From assembly GCF_024505185.1 (NCBI RefSeq), contig NZ_JANIBJ010000015.1, forward strand, positions 41,644-105,643: DNA of 64,000 nucleotides, in the 5' to 3' direction. Shown here piece after piece: positions 45,961-55,484 of the stretch (position 1 is its first letter; every line of letters begins with the position of its first letter). Under the pieces are notes generated by a model. It had not been told where the DNA came from, made no database searches, and saw only the letters and a list, made by a program, of their open reading frames with translations. Origin of the DNA: Methylomonas subterranea. Its GTDB lineage: Bacteria > Pseudomonadota > Gammaproteobacteria > Methylococcales > Methylomonadaceae. Made by a program: the position numbers and the translations under genes.

Positions 45961-47009
45961 GCGCGCTGGCATTCGAAACGCCGTGGGCCTTGGCCGGCCT
46001 GCTGTTGGCGCTGCTGCCGCTGTGGCGCAGCGGCATGCAAACCGCCGCCTATCCTTGGCTGGCGATGCTGCCGCCCGACCCCTTGTCGCAAGCCGTGATG
46101 CTGTTGATTCGCCTGGTCGCCATGGCGGCGATTGCCGCGCTGGTGTTGGGTTTGTCCGGCATGCATTTGCGGGAGCAAAGCGTCGAGCGCATCGGCCACG
46201 GCGCCCATATCGTCATGCTGTTGGATAGAAGCAGCAGCATGGACAACAGCTTTGCCGGCAAGGCGCCGAGCGGTTCCGACGACGGCAGGGATGCCGGAGG
46301 TATACCCAAACGGGCACAAGGATCAACGCAGGGAGCGGTTGCCGAGGAATCGAAAGCCGCCGCCGCCCGTCGCTTGTTGACCGAATTCGTCGATCACCGC
46401 GATCACGATCTGATCGGCATCGCCGAATACAGCACCTCGCCGTTGTTCGTGATGCCGTTGACCGGAAACCGCGCGGCCATCCACGCCGCCATAGCCGCCA
46501 CCGCAACGCCGGCCCTGGCTTACACCAATATCAGCAAGGGCTTGGCGATGGCGCTGTCGTTCTTCGATCGGCAAGCGGTGCAAGGTTCGCGGATCCTGTT
46601 GCTGGTCTCCGACGGCGCGGCGGCCATCGATCCGGATAGCGAAGCCGCCTTGCGCATTCTGTTCAAGCAACAACAAGTGCGTTTGTATTGGTTGTTTCTG
46701 CGCACCGACAACAGCCCCGGTATTTTCGCCCAGCCCGACGATCCCCGCGACGACAACGCCCAAGCCATGCCGGAACTGTATCTGCACCGTTTTTTCAGCA
46801 GCCTGCGGATTCCGTATCAGGCTTACGAAGCGGAAAACCCCGGCGCGATGCAGAAAGCCATCGCCGACATCGACCGATTGGAGCAACTGCCGCTGCATTA
46901 CCGGGAGGCGATCCCCAAACAGGACTTGTCCGGCCTGTGTTATGGCTTGGCGGCCGTGTTGATGGCGCTGCTGTTGGGCGCGAAACTCTGCGAAGCGAGG
47001 ATGGCATGA
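45957..47009 (+). CDS. mxaC: MxaC, von Willebrand A-domain membrane protein
   Basis: 350 residues from the ATG overlapping the mxaA stop (45957). Two N-terminal membrane helices, then a VWA domain with the metal site MLLDRSSSMD (D-x-S-x-S) and later LLLVSDGAAAID, and one helix at the C terminus. It belongs to the BatA-like partners of MoxR ATPases. In methylotrophs it is needed for calcium insertion into MDH. The mxaK ATG overlaps its stop by 4 bases. Confidence 0.92.
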   Translation: MSALAFETPWALAGLLLALLPLWRSGMQTAAYPWLAMLPPDPLSQAVMLLIRLVAMAAIAALVLGLSGMHLREQSVERIGHGAHIVMLLDRSSSMDNSFAGKAPSGSDDGRDAGGIPKRAQGSTQGAVAEESKAAAARRLLTEFVDHRDHDLIGIAEYSTSPLFVMPLTGNRAAIHAAIAATATPALAYTNISKGLAMALSFFDRQAVQGSRILLLVSDGAAAIDPDSEAALRILFKQQQVRLYWLFLRTDNSPGIFAQPDDPRDDNAQAMPELYLHRFFSSLRIPYQAYEAENPGAMQKAIADIDRLEQLPLHYREAIPKQDLSGLCYGLAAVLMALLLGAKLCEARMA

Positions 47010-47608
47010 GAGCATTGAGGCATAAACTGATTTGGGCGGCTTTGGTGGCAAGCCTGTTGTTGGCGGCCACGCAATTGTGGAGTCTGTATCGCATTCATCG
47101 CGAAAACGCCCTAATAGCGGAGTGGGTAGCATGGGCCGGGCAAAGCGCAGCCCATCAAGCGGGTAAAGGTGGCGATGGGCTTCCCGAGGTCAGCCCCTCC
47201 TACGGTAATTCACCACAAGCCCGTCTGGCGCGGGCCATCTATCTGCGCAACAAACGGCGCTATGCCGAGGCCCTGGATATTCTGAGTCTGGTGGTGGGCC
47301 AGGGCGACAGTCGTTTGCAAGCGCAAAGCCGTTACAGCTTGGGCAACCTCTATCTGAGCCAAGCTCGGGACGAAGTCGAAGCCGGCCGCATCAATCAAGC
47401 CATGCCCTTGCTGACCTTGGCGAAACAAGCCTACCGTCAGGCTTTGACGCTGGACAGCGGCTTTTGGGATGCCAAATACAACCTGGAACTGGCGATGAAG
47501 TTGCTACCGGAATTCGACCGCATCAGTCCGACCGAACCCGACGACGATGCGGCTAAACCCTCGCAATTGTGGACCACCGTGCCAGGCTTTCCGAGGGGCT
47601 TGCCTTGA
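47006..47608 (+). CDS. mxaK: MxaK, membrane-anchored helper with TPR-like helices
   Basis: 200 residues. One N-terminal membrane helix, then helical repeats of a TPR kind (LARAIYLRNKRRYAEALDIL; AKQAYRQALTLDSGFWDAKYNLELA). BatC/BatE-like role in the MoxR-VWA assembly. Bases 47126-47213 show a REP-like palindrome inside the gene, coding about 29 residues between the membrane helix and the first repeat (VAWAGQSAAHQAGKGG region). Start overlaps the mxaC stop and stop overlaps mxaL start. Confidence 0.88.
   Translation: MRALRHKLIWAALVASLLLAATQLWSLYRIHRENALIAEWVAWAGQSAAHQAGKGGDGLPEVSPSYGNSPQARLARAIYLRNKRRYAEALDILSLVVGQGDSRLQAQSRYSLGNLYLSQARDEVEAGRINQAMPLLTLAKQAYRQALTLDSGFWDAKYNLELAMKLLPEFDRISPTEPDDDAAKPSQLWTTVPGFPRGLP
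47126..47213. repeat. REP-like palindrome inside mxaK
   Basis: Left arm GTAGCATGGGCCGGG...GCAGCCCATC (47126-47156), right arm GATGGGCTTCCCGAGG...CCTCCTAC (47174-47213). The arms are imperfect, but ends and centre match the common GTAGGATGGGC...GCCCATCCTAC REP form. The frame remains open through it. Confidence 0.6.
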
Positions 47609-48528
47609 ACTGGAAGTTAAAAGATTACCGCTTCTGGTGTCTGAGCCTCGCATTGTTGGCCAACCTCGCCTTGTTTGCCTTCCCAACCCGGCGGCAGGCT
47701 GGCGAGGTCTACAATCTGACCTTCGTCATCGACATCACCCGCAGCATGAATGCCGAGGACTATCGGCTCGACGACCAGCCGGTCAGCCGGCTGGCCTTTG
47801 TCAAACACAGCCTGCGCGAATTGCTCGGCAAATTGCCTTGCCAGTCCAAAATCGGACTGGGCGTATTCACCGAGCGGCGGTCGACGCTATTGTTCGAACC
47901 GGTCGAAGTTTGCTCCGCTTACACCGAATTGGCCAGCAGCATAGACCATCTGGATTGGCGCATGGCCTGGGCGGCGGACAGCCGCATCGCCGGCGGCTTG
48001 TTGGACGCGATGCAGTTGCTGCAAGAGCGGGATTCGGCGTTGATATTCGTGTCTGACGGCCAGGAAGCGCCGCCGCTCAACCCGCGCTACCGCACCGATT
48101 TCTCGGCGATCAAGGGCAAACTGAAGGGCATGATAATCGGTGCCGGCGGCTTGCGGGCGGTGGCGATTCCTAAGTTCGACCGGAACGGGAAGCGCGTCGG
48201 CGTGTATGGCCCCGACGACGTACCGCACCGCTCCAGTTTCGGCGAATCCGACCTCAACCCTGAAAAAATCGAGGGTTACGATGCCCGCAACGCGCCGTTC
48301 GGCAAACAGGCGGCCGTTGGGAGCGAACATCTGAGTGCCTTGCGGGAAGGCTATTTGCAACAGTTGGCGCTGGAGACCGGCTTGCAGTATCGGCGCTTAA
48401 GCGACGCCGCCGTATTGGCCGAGGCAGTGCGGATGCCGGAATTCGCCCTGCCGGCGGCCGTGGAAACGGATGTGCGCCGCTATTACGCCGTGCTGGTTTT
48501 ATTGCTGTTGCTGGCGATTTTTATCTGA
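47605..48528 (+). CDS. mxaL: MxaL, von Willebrand A-domain protein
   Basis: 307 residues. TTG at 47605 is the probable start: it overlaps the mxaK stop (TTGA) and has GAGGGG 6 bases upstream; the frame extends to 47569 but without a ribosome site. One membrane helix, a VWA domain with VIDITRSMN (D-x-T-x-S) and LIFVSDGQE, and a C-terminal helix. It pairs with MxaC in the MoxR-type chaperone. It is the last gene of the cluster here; no mxaD follows it. Confidence 0.9.
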   Translation: MNWKLKDYRFWCLSLALLANLALFAFPTRRQAGEVYNLTFVIDITRSMNAEDYRLDDQPVSRLAFVKHSLRELLGKLPCQSKIGLGVFTERRSTLLFEPVEVCSAYTELASSIDHLDWRMAWAADSRIAGGLLDAMQLLQERDSALIFVSDGQEAPPLNPRYRTDFSAIKGKLKGMIIGAGGLRAVAIPKFDRNGKRVGVYGPDDVPHRSSFGESDLNPEKIEGYDARNAPFGKQAAVGSEHLSALREGYLQQLALETGLQYRRLSDAAVLAEAVRMPEFALPAAVETDVRRYYAVLVLLLLLAIFI

Positions 48529-48655
48529 TATTCGTTAAATCGCCGGCCCGGATTGTTAATAGGTAAATCCGGCAACACCACTCGGGCTGTAAAAATTCCG
48601 CGCAAACCGGTTGATATTGTTATCCTTACCGGCCGCTTTATTTTCAGCCGCCCTC

Positions 48656-50851
48656 ATGACCCAATATCAACTGTTCGCCACCACTCCCAAAGCCATGGAA
48701 GGGATACTCGCCGCCGAAATCGAAGCCCTGGGCGGCCTTAACGTGCAGCAAAAAATGGCCGGCGTGGCGTTCCGGGGCGATTTGGCCATGGCCTATAAAG
48801 CTTGTTTATGGTCACGCACCGCCAACCGGATATTGCTGCTGTTGGGCTGCTTCGAGGTCAAGTCCCAGCAGGATTTATATGACGGCGTCAAAAAAATCAA
48901 CTGGCTGGAGCATCTAAAACCGGACGACAGCTTGGCGGTTTCCTTCAGCAGCAAGAACAATCCTGCCATCAACAACACCCATTTCGGCGCCCTGAAAGTC
49001 AAGGATGCCATCGTCGACCAGATGCGGGAAAAATTCGACCAACGCCCCAACATCGACACCGAACGGCCCAGTATCCGGGTCAATGTCTATCTGCACAACG
49101 ACACCGCGCAACTGAGCCTGGATTTGTCCGGCGAGAGCCTGCACAAACGCGGCTACCGCGACGTCAGCATCGCCGCGCCGATCAAGGAAAATCTGGCGGC
49201 GGCCATTCTGCTGCGCGTGGGCTGGCCGAAAATCGCCGCCGGCGGCGGCACCTTATTGGATCCGATGTGCGGCTCCGGCACCCTGCTGCTGGAAGGTGCC
49301 ATGATGGCGGCCGATTATGCTCCCGGTTTGCTGCGGGATTACTACGGCTTTTTAGGCTGGAAAAAGCACGACGCCGCGTTGTGGCAAAGCTTGCTAGACG
49401 ACGCCAAGCAACGCCGTGATGTTGGCTTGAGCCAACTACCGGTGATAGTCGGTTTCGATCAGGATCGGCGCACCGTGGCCACCGCGTTGCAACACGTTGA
49501 AAACGCAGGTTTCCCGGGCAGGATTCATATCGAAAAACGCGACATAGTGGACGCTTCGGCGGCGGAAAGCTGGCCCAAAGGCTTGATTGCCTGCAATCCG
49601 CCGTATGGCGAACGGCTGGGCGACGAAGCCGAAACGGCCGAGCTGTACCGACGCTTCGGCGAGGTGCTGAAAAGTCGTTTCGGCGGCTGGCAGGCGGCGA
49701 TGATCATCAGCAACCCGGAACTGGGCTTTAGATTGGGCCTGCGTTCGCAAAAACCCATCACCCTGTTTAACGGTGCGCTGGAGTGCAAATTGCTGCGTTT
49801 CAATATCGAGGAAAACCGCTTTTTCGAGCCCAAGGCTAAATCCCAGCAGGAACGCATCGAACAAATCAGCCGCCGCACCGAGGCCGAGCAGCCCGATAAT
49901 CAGGCGGAAATGTTCGGCAACCGCTTGCGCAAGAATCTGAAAAAAATCGGTAAATGGGCCAAGCAACATCAAGTGAATTGCTACCGCTTGTACGACGCCG
50001 ATTTGCCGGAATACGCGGTAGCGGTGGACATTTACCAGGGAGAGCAAATCTGGGTCAACGTGCAGGAATACGAATCGCCCAAGACCATAGACCCGGCCAA
50101 GGCCAATCAGCGGCTGGCCGGGGCGATGCTGGAAATTCCCAAAGTGCTAGGCATCCCCAAGGAGCAGGTGTTTCTAAAAATCCGCCGCAAGCAGAAAAGT
50201 ACCGACCAATACGAAAAGCAGGGCGATTCCGGCCGCTTTCATGCGGTCGAGGAAGGCGGCTGCAAGTTCTGGGTCAATTTCGAGGATTATCTGGATACCG
50301 GTTTGTTTTTGGATCACCGGCCGATCCGCCTGCTGATTCAACAACAGGCCAAGGGCAAGCGGTTTTTGAACCTGTTTGCCTATACCGGCAGCGCCAGCGT
50401 GCATGCGGCCATGGGCGGCGCGGCGTCCAGCGTCACGGTGGATATGTCCAATACTTATCTGGATTGGGCCAAATGCAATTTCGATTTAAACGGCATTCGC
50501 GGCGACCACAAACTCATTCGCGCCGATTGTCTGGTCTGGCTGGCCAAACAGGCGGCCGCCAAGCCGGCGCCTCGGTTCGATTTGATTTTCCTGGATCCGC
50601 CGACCTTTTCCAATTCCAAGAAAATGGACGATGCCTTCGATGTACAAAACGACCATGTAACATTATTAAAAAACGCCGCCGCCTTGTTGGCACCGGGCGG
50701 CGTCTTATATTTTTCCACCAATTTCCGCCGCTTTAAAATGGATACCGCAGCCTTGGCCGGCCTGAATATCGAGGATATCAGCGCCTCCACCATCCCCGAG
50801 GACTTCGCCCGCGACCGGAAAATTCATTTTTGCTGGAGAATCAGCCGATGA
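48656..50851 (+). CDS. rlmL: Bifunctional 23S rRNA methyltransferase RlmK/RlmL
   Basis: 731 residues from the ATG at 48656. A THUMP domain (residues 50-160), then the RlmL half with DPMCGSGTLLLEGAM and ACNPPYGERLG (m2G2445), then the RlmK half with FLNLFAYTGSASVHAA and IFLDPPTFSNS (m7G2069). It acts on domain V of 23S rRNA during ribosome assembly. TGA overlaps the acyP start. Confidence 0.95.
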   Translation: MTQYQLFATTPKAMEGILAAEIEALGGLNVQQKMAGVAFRGDLAMAYKACLWSRTANRILLLLGCFEVKSQQDLYDGVKKINWLEHLKPDDSLAVSFSSKNNPAINNTHFGALKVKDAIVDQMREKFDQRPNIDTERPSIRVNVYLHNDTAQLSLDLSGESLHKRGYRDVSIAAPIKENLAAAILLRVGWPKIAAGGGTLLDPMCGSGTLLLEGAMMAADYAPGLLRDYYGFLGWKKHDAALWQSLLDDAKQRRDVGLSQLPVIVGFDQDRRTVATALQHVENAGFPGRIHIEKRDIVDASAAESWPKGLIACNPPYGERLGDEAETAELYRRFGEVLKSRFGGWQAAMIISNPELGFRLGLRSQKPITLFNGALECKLLRFNIEENRFFEPKAKSQQERIEQISRRTEAEQPDNQAEMFGNRLRKNLKKIGKWAKQHQVNCYRLYDADLPEYAVAVDIYQGEQIWVNVQEYESPKTIDPAKANQRLAGAMLEIPKVLGIPKEQVFLKIRRKQKSTDQYEKQGDSGRFHAVEEGGCKFWVNFEDYLDTGLFLDHRPIRLLIQQQAKGKRFLNLFAYTGSASVHAAMGGAASSVTVDMSNTYLDWAKCNFDLNGIRGDHKLIRADCLVWLAKQAAAKPAPRFDLIFLDPPTFSNSKKMDDAFDVQNDHVTLLKNAAALLAPGGVLYFSTNFRRFKMDTAALAGLNIEDISASTIPEDFARDRKIHFCWRISR

Positions 50852-51120
50852 GCGAATGCATGCATATCATCGTCAAGGGCCGGGTACAGGGCGTGTATTT
50901 TCGGGCCTTTACCCAAAAACAAGCCGTGAAGTTGAATCTAAAAGGCTTTGTCAGAAATCTGCCGGATGGCAGTGTCGAAATTGTCGCCAGCGGCCACCCG
51001 GACGACCTGCAAAAGCTGGCGGCTTGGTGTCACAAGGGACCGATCTTGGCCAAGGTTAGCGAAGTGGTCGTCAATGGTTGCAGTCATCCCGAAGCCTTCG
51101 CGAATTTTGAAATTCGCTGA
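50848..51120 (+). CDS. acyP: Acylphosphatase
   Basis: 90 residues with the family signature VKGRVQGVYFRAFTQKQA, including the catalytic Arg in GVYFR and the Asn after GFVRN. It hydrolyses acyl phosphates such as carbamoyl phosphate. The ATG overlaps the rlmKL stop (ATGA). Confidence 0.94.
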   Translation: MSECMHIIVKGRVQGVYFRAFTQKQAVKLNLKGFVRNLPDGSVEIVASGHPDDLQKLAAWCHKGPILAKVSEVVVNGCSHPEAFANFEIR

Positions 51121-51250
51121 CAAAATACCCGCGCCGACAAGTTATACAGAATTTACCCGCCGAATCGGATTACAATAGAAACATTTTTATAATTATAAAG
51201 ACTGGCGCGGCTAAACCGTAAAAGCGCCGGCGCTATCGGCGGGAACTATT

Positions 51251-52177
51251 TTGGCAGACAAAACAATTCGCATCGCCACCCGACAAAGTCCATTGGCTTT
51301 GTGGCAGGCGGAACATGTCGCGGCAAGGCTGACACAAGCCTTTCCCGGCTTAAAAACCGAACTGGTGAAAATGGTCACCCGCGGCGACAAGATTCTGGAC
51401 GCCCCGCTGGCCAAGGTCGGCGGCAAGGGCCTGTTCGTCAAGGAACTGGAACAAGGCATGCTGGACGGCTCGGCGGATATTGCGGTGCATTCCATGAAAG
51501 ACGTGCCGGTGGAGTTTCCGGCGGGCTTGCACTTGGCCGTCATCATGGAGCGCGAAGATCCGACCGACGCCTTTGTCTCCAATAAGTACCGCGGTCTGGC
51601 CGAATTGCCGGCCGATGCGCGCATCGGCACATCCAGCCTGCGCCGCCAATGCCAGATTAAAGCCAGGTTTCCGCACGCGGAAATCCTCAGCCTGCGCGGC
51701 AACGTCAATACCCGGCTGGCCAAATTGGATGCCGGCGAGTACGACGCCATCATTTTGGCCTCCGCCGGCCTGAAGCGGCTGGGCATGGGCCAGCGTATCA
51801 CCGCCCGGCTCGCTCCGGAGGAAAGCCTGCCGGCCATGGGCCAGGGCGCCATCGGCATAGAATGCCGTATCGACGATGCCGAAATTCATACTTATTTAAA
51901 AGTGCTGCATGACGAAAGCACCAGCATTCGGGTCGGCGCCGAGCGAGCCATGAACGCCCGCCTGAACGGCGGCTGCCAAGTGCCGATTGCCGGTTTCGCC
52001 GAAATTCGGGGCGACAGCCTGTTGTTGCGCGGTTTGGTCGGCAGCCCGGACGGCAGCCTGTTATACCGCGCCGAAGCCAGTTATGCCCTGGATAGGGCCG
52101 AAGCATTGGGTAAGGCGGTTGCCGACGACCTGCTGGCTCAAGGCGCCGATAAAATTTTGCGCGAGCTTTATCAATGA
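51251..52177 (+). CDS. hemC: Hydroxymethylbilane synthase
   Basis: Polymerises four porphobilinogens into hydroxymethylbilane. It starts with TTG at 51251 ([22 protein letters not shown]). It contains [20 protein letters not shown] and the dipyrromethane cofactor Cys in [12 protein letters not shown]. The 308-residue length is right. The first of hemCDXY, with the TGA overlapping the hemD ATG. Confidence 0.96.
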   Translation: MADKTIRIATRQSPLALWQAEHVAARLTQAFPGLKTELVKMVTRGDKILDAPLAKVGGKGLFVKELEQGMLDGSADIAVHSMKDVPVEFPAGLHLAVIMEREDPTDAFVSNKYRGLAELPADARIGTSSLRRQCQIKARFPHAEILSLRGNVNTRLAKLDAGEYDAIILASAGLKRLGMGQRITARLAPEESLPAMGQGAIGIECRIDDAEIHTYLKVLHDESTSIRVGAERAMNARLNGGCQVPIAGFAEIRGDSLLLRGLVGSPDGSLLYRAEASYALDRAEALGKAVADDLLAQGADKILRELYQ

Positions 52178-52956
52178 ACCCAAGCCTGAACGGTGCGATG
52201 GTGTTGGTGACGCGCCCAGCCGCTCAGGCCGAAATGCTGTGCCAACTGATACAACAAGGCGGCGGCGAGGCATTTCGCTTTCCGACCCTGGAAATTCATG
52301 CCATTGCCGCACCGGACGCCGCACTGGCAAAAGCATTTGGCTGCGACTGGCTGGTTTTTACCAGCAGCAACGCGGTGGATTTTGCGCTGAAGGCGTTCGA
52401 TGGCAAAATGGCGCATTTGCAAAGCGTCAAGCTGGCCGCCGTGGGCCAAGCTACCGCCAATGCTCTGCAAGCCGCCGGCTTATCGGTCGCCTGCGTGCCG
52501 GAAACCGAATTTAACAGCGAAGGTCTGTTGGCTCAACCGGCCATGCAACAAGTCGAGGGCCAACGCATCGTGATAGTGCGTGGGGTCGGCGGCCGGGAAA
52601 AACTGGCCGGGACCTTGCGCGAACGGGGAGCCCGGGTGGATTACCTGGAAGTCTATCGCCGCGACCGGCCCAAGGTCGGCAACGAACAATTGGTACAAGC
52701 CTTGCGCAAGGACCGCTTGCGTGCCATCACGATTACCAGTGGCGAAGCATTGGAAAATTTGCTGGCCATGCTTGATAAAACATCAGCGGATATAGCGCGC
52801 AAACAACCCTTGGTTGTGGTGAGCGACAGAATCGGACAATTGGCGCTGGACCTGGGGTTTGAACAGGTTGCAGTCAGTCCGCAACCATCCGATGCAGCCA
52901 TTTTAGAGACATTGACGACGTTATTGAACGGGGAAAACAGTGGCCGAAGTAATTGA
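52174..52956 (+). CDS. hemD: Uroporphyrinogen-III synthase
   Basis: 260 residues, low conservation as usual, with [13 protein letters not shown] at the start, [13 protein letters not shown], and a hinge leading to the second lobe ([13 protein letters not shown]). It closes the tetrapyrrole ring with inversion of ring D. Placed between hemC and hemX, with overlaps on both sides. Confidence 0.92.
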   Translation: MNPSLNGAMVLVTRPAAQAEMLCQLIQQGGGEAFRFPTLEIHAIAAPDAALAKAFGCDWLVFTSSNAVDFALKAFDGKMAHLQSVKLAAVGQATANALQAAGLSVACVPETEFNSEGLLAQPAMQQVEGQRIVIVRGVGGREKLAGTLRERGARVDYLEVYRRDRPKVGNEQLVQALRKDRLRAITITSGEALENLLAMLDKTSADIARKQPLVVVSDRIGQLALDLGFEQVAVSPQPSDAAILETLTTLLNGENSGRSN

Positions 52957-54118
52957 AGCAGAACAACCGGAAAAGCAAGTCCAGGCCGTGGTGATAAAAA
53001 AATCTCACGCCGGTTTATGGATAGGCATCATTGCCATTATTTTAGTTATAGGCTTGGCGGTGGCCGGCTTTTACTTTATGCAGCAGTTAAGGGCCACGCA
53101 GGACACCGAAAGCAGCCAGGACAACCTTAAACTGATTGAGATCGACAAGGAACTGAACGGCCTGCAGCAGCAATTATCCGGCCTGCAATCGCAAATCGCC
53201 AACCTGAACGCCGAAATGACCGGCAAGGACAATCACTTTACCCAGACACTGGCCGACTTCTCCAAACTGCATGAAGAACATCTGAGCACTGCCCGCAAGG
53301 AACTGGAAAACTCGATTCTGGTCTTGCAGCGCCAGCTGGGCAAAACCCGCGGCGACTGGCTGCTGGCGGACGCCGAATATTTGCTCAGCGTGGCCAATCA
53401 ACGGCTGCATCTGGTGGGCGATGTCGCCACCACCCGCGAGGCGCTGGAAGCCGCCGATCAACGCCTGAGGGAAAGCGGCGACGCCTCGGTGTACAAGGTG
53501 CGCGAACAAATTGCCAAGGAAATCGCCCTGCTGAATAACGTGCAAGTACCGGATATCGTCGGTATTTACGCCGGCATTCAACATCTGCAATCGGCCGTGG
53601 AAGATTTGGCGGTATTTTTGCCACATGCCGGCAAGGAACCTGAAAAAGCCGCCGCCCCGCAGGACCTGTCCGAACATGGTCATGAAATTCTGGACAAGGT
53701 GGCCAAGCAATTGGAAGGTTATGTGGTGTTGCGGCATACGGAGCAACCGGTCAACGCCGTACTGTCGCCCGAGGAAGCCCATTTCATCAAGCAGCAATTG
53801 AAAGTGCGGCTGGAGATGATAGAAATTGCCTTGGTACAGCAAAACGACACCCTGTTCGCCAGCAGCATAGAAAACGCCAAGGAATGGCTGGTGAAAAACT
53901 TCGCCGAAAACCTGCAAACCGAACAATTCATCGCCGAGCTAAACAAGCTGTCCGGCGTCCGCCTGCGCAGCCAATATCCCGACGTCAGCGGTTCGCTGAA
54001 ACTGCTCAAGGACATCAGCAAGCTCAGACTGGAAACGGACAAAGCAGTGCTGACCGACCCGCCCGCAACAGCCGCGCCCGCTCCGAGCGCTCCCGAGCTG
54101 CCGGCCGGCAACTATTAA
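52940..54118 (+). CDS. hemX: HemX protein
   Basis: 392 residues. GTG start inside the hemD end (17-base overlap). One membrane helix (residues 27-50), then a long coiled coil (QQQLSGLQSQIANLNAEM) and a helical periplasmic domain. It is called a uroporphyrinogen-III methyltransferase in many databases, but it has no SAM-binding site and is more likely a scaffold or regulator of the haem pathway. Confidence 0.9.
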   Translation: MAEVIEAEQPEKQVQAVVIKKSHAGLWIGIIAIILVIGLAVAGFYFMQQLRATQDTESSQDNLKLIEIDKELNGLQQQLSGLQSQIANLNAEMTGKDNHFTQTLADFSKLHEEHLSTARKELENSILVLQRQLGKTRGDWLLADAEYLLSVANQRLHLVGDVATTREALEAADQRLRESGDASVYKVREQIAKEIALLNNVQVPDIVGIYAGIQHLQSAVEDLAVFLPHAGKEPEKAAAPQDLSEHGHEILDKVAKQLEGYVVLRHTEQPVNAVLSPEEAHFIKQQLKVRLEMIEIALVQQNDTLFASSIENAKEWLVKNFAENLQTEQFIAELNKLSGVRLRSQYPDVSGSLKLLKDISKLRLETDKAVLTDPPATAAPAPSAPELPAGNY

Positions 54119-54130
54119 GCAGGCCGCGCC

Positions 54131-55381
54131 ATGAGAAATCTAGTCTATTTCCTTGCTTCCCTGCTTTGCGCGGTTGCCGTCGCCTTTAGCTTGCACGGTT
54201 GGCTGACGCAACATAACGATCCGGGCTATGTATTGATCGGTTTCGGCCACTGGTCCCTGGAAACCTCGCTGACGGTATTCACCGTCGCCTTGGTGATCGG
54301 TTTTTTCGCGCTGTACAGTTTTTTTCGCCTGATGGGTGTTTTATTGCGCCTACCCGGCCAGCTTGCCAAGCGCCGCAGCAGCATCAAGTTCAATCGCTCG
54401 CAGGAAGCTCTGATCGCCGGTCTGTTTGACGCCGCGGACGGCAATTGGGAAAGCGCGGAAAAAGTCCTGATCAAACACGCCGCCAACAGCGGCGCGCCGT
54501 TGCTGCACTATCTGACCGCTGCCCGCGCCGCCCAATCCCGAGGGGCGCTGGACAAGCGCGACGAATATTTGCAAAAGGCCGCCGAACAGTCGTCCGACCA
54601 CAATTTGACCGTCGGCCTGACCCAGGCCGAACTGCACATGTCCGAGCAACAATTCGGGCAAGCCCTGGAGACCTTGAGCAAGCTGCATTCCATCAACCCC
54701 GGCCATGCCCGGGTGTTAAAAATGATGCATCAGGCCTACCATCATATCGGCGACTGGGAAGGCTTGAGCAAACTGCTACCCTCGCTGCAGCAAAACAAAG
54801 TCCTGATGGAAACCGAAGTCAAACTGCTGCAAACCAAGGCCTACAGCAGTCAACTGAAAAAAGCCGCCGAACAAAACGACGCGGAGGAAATCCAGGCCTG
54901 CTGGGACGAGATACCCGACCACATCAAGTCACTGCCCGGCATCGCCAATATCTATTTTGCCGCCATGATCAACGCCGGCGCGGGCAAAAGCATCGAAGAC
55001 GGCATCATCAAACAACTGGCCAAGCATTGGGACGCCACCTTGCTGGAACTCTACGCCAACCTGGAAACCGACAACCTGAGCCGCCAGTTGCAAACCGCCG
55101 AACAATGGCTGGCTGTATACCCCAACGATCCAACCCTGCTGAAAACATTGGGCAAACTGGCGCAAAAAACCGGTCAAATGGAAAAAGCCGAACAGTATTT
55201 ATTGAAAAGCCTGAACATCGAAGCCAGCGTAGGCGTTTGCCAGCTATTGGGCGAAGTAATGCTGCGGAAAGACGACAAAGACAAAGCCTGCGAATATTTC
55301 AAACGCGGACTGGAATTGGCGTCTAAAGAAGTGCTATCTCAACTGGAAGAGCAAACCCAGCCGGGGGCCGCGCAAGCGTAA
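54131..55381 (+). CDS. hemY: HemY, membrane TPR protein of the haem operon
   Basis: 416 residues with two N-terminal membrane helices (about 1-20 and 42-62) and a cytoplasmic array of TPR-type helices (WESAEKVLIKHAANS; GQMEKAEQYLLKSLNIEA). It is the gammaproteobacterial HemY and is not the protoporphyrinogen oxidase of the same name from Bacillus. Last gene of hemCDXY; a GC-rich hairpin (CCTCCGGAAGCGGAGG, near 55407-55422) follows. Confidence 0.9.
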   Translation: MRNLVYFLASLLCAVAVAFSLHGWLTQHNDPGYVLIGFGHWSLETSLTVFTVALVIGFFALYSFFRLMGVLLRLPGQLAKRRSSIKFNRSQEALIAGLFDAADGNWESAEKVLIKHAANSGAPLLHYLTAARAAQSRGALDKRDEYLQKAAEQSSDHNLTVGLTQAELHMSEQQFGQALETLSKLHSINPGHARVLKMMHQAYHHIGDWEGLSKLLPSLQQNKVLMETEVKLLQTKAYSSQLKKAAEQNDAEEIQACWDEIPDHIKSLPGIANIYFAAMINAGAGKSIEDGIIKQLAKHWDATLLELYANLETDNLSRQLQTAEQWLAVYPNDPTLLKTLGKLAQKTGQMEKAEQYLLKSLNIEASVGVCQLLGEVMLRKDDKDKACEYFKRGLELASKEVLSQLEEQTQPGAAQA

Positions 55382-55484
55382 CGCCAAATATTGAGAAATC
55401 CCGAAGCCCTCCGGAAGCGGAGGCCTACAGGTTAGCGAAAATCGCAGACCGGAATAAGCCGATAGGCGTTGCCGGCGATTCAAT

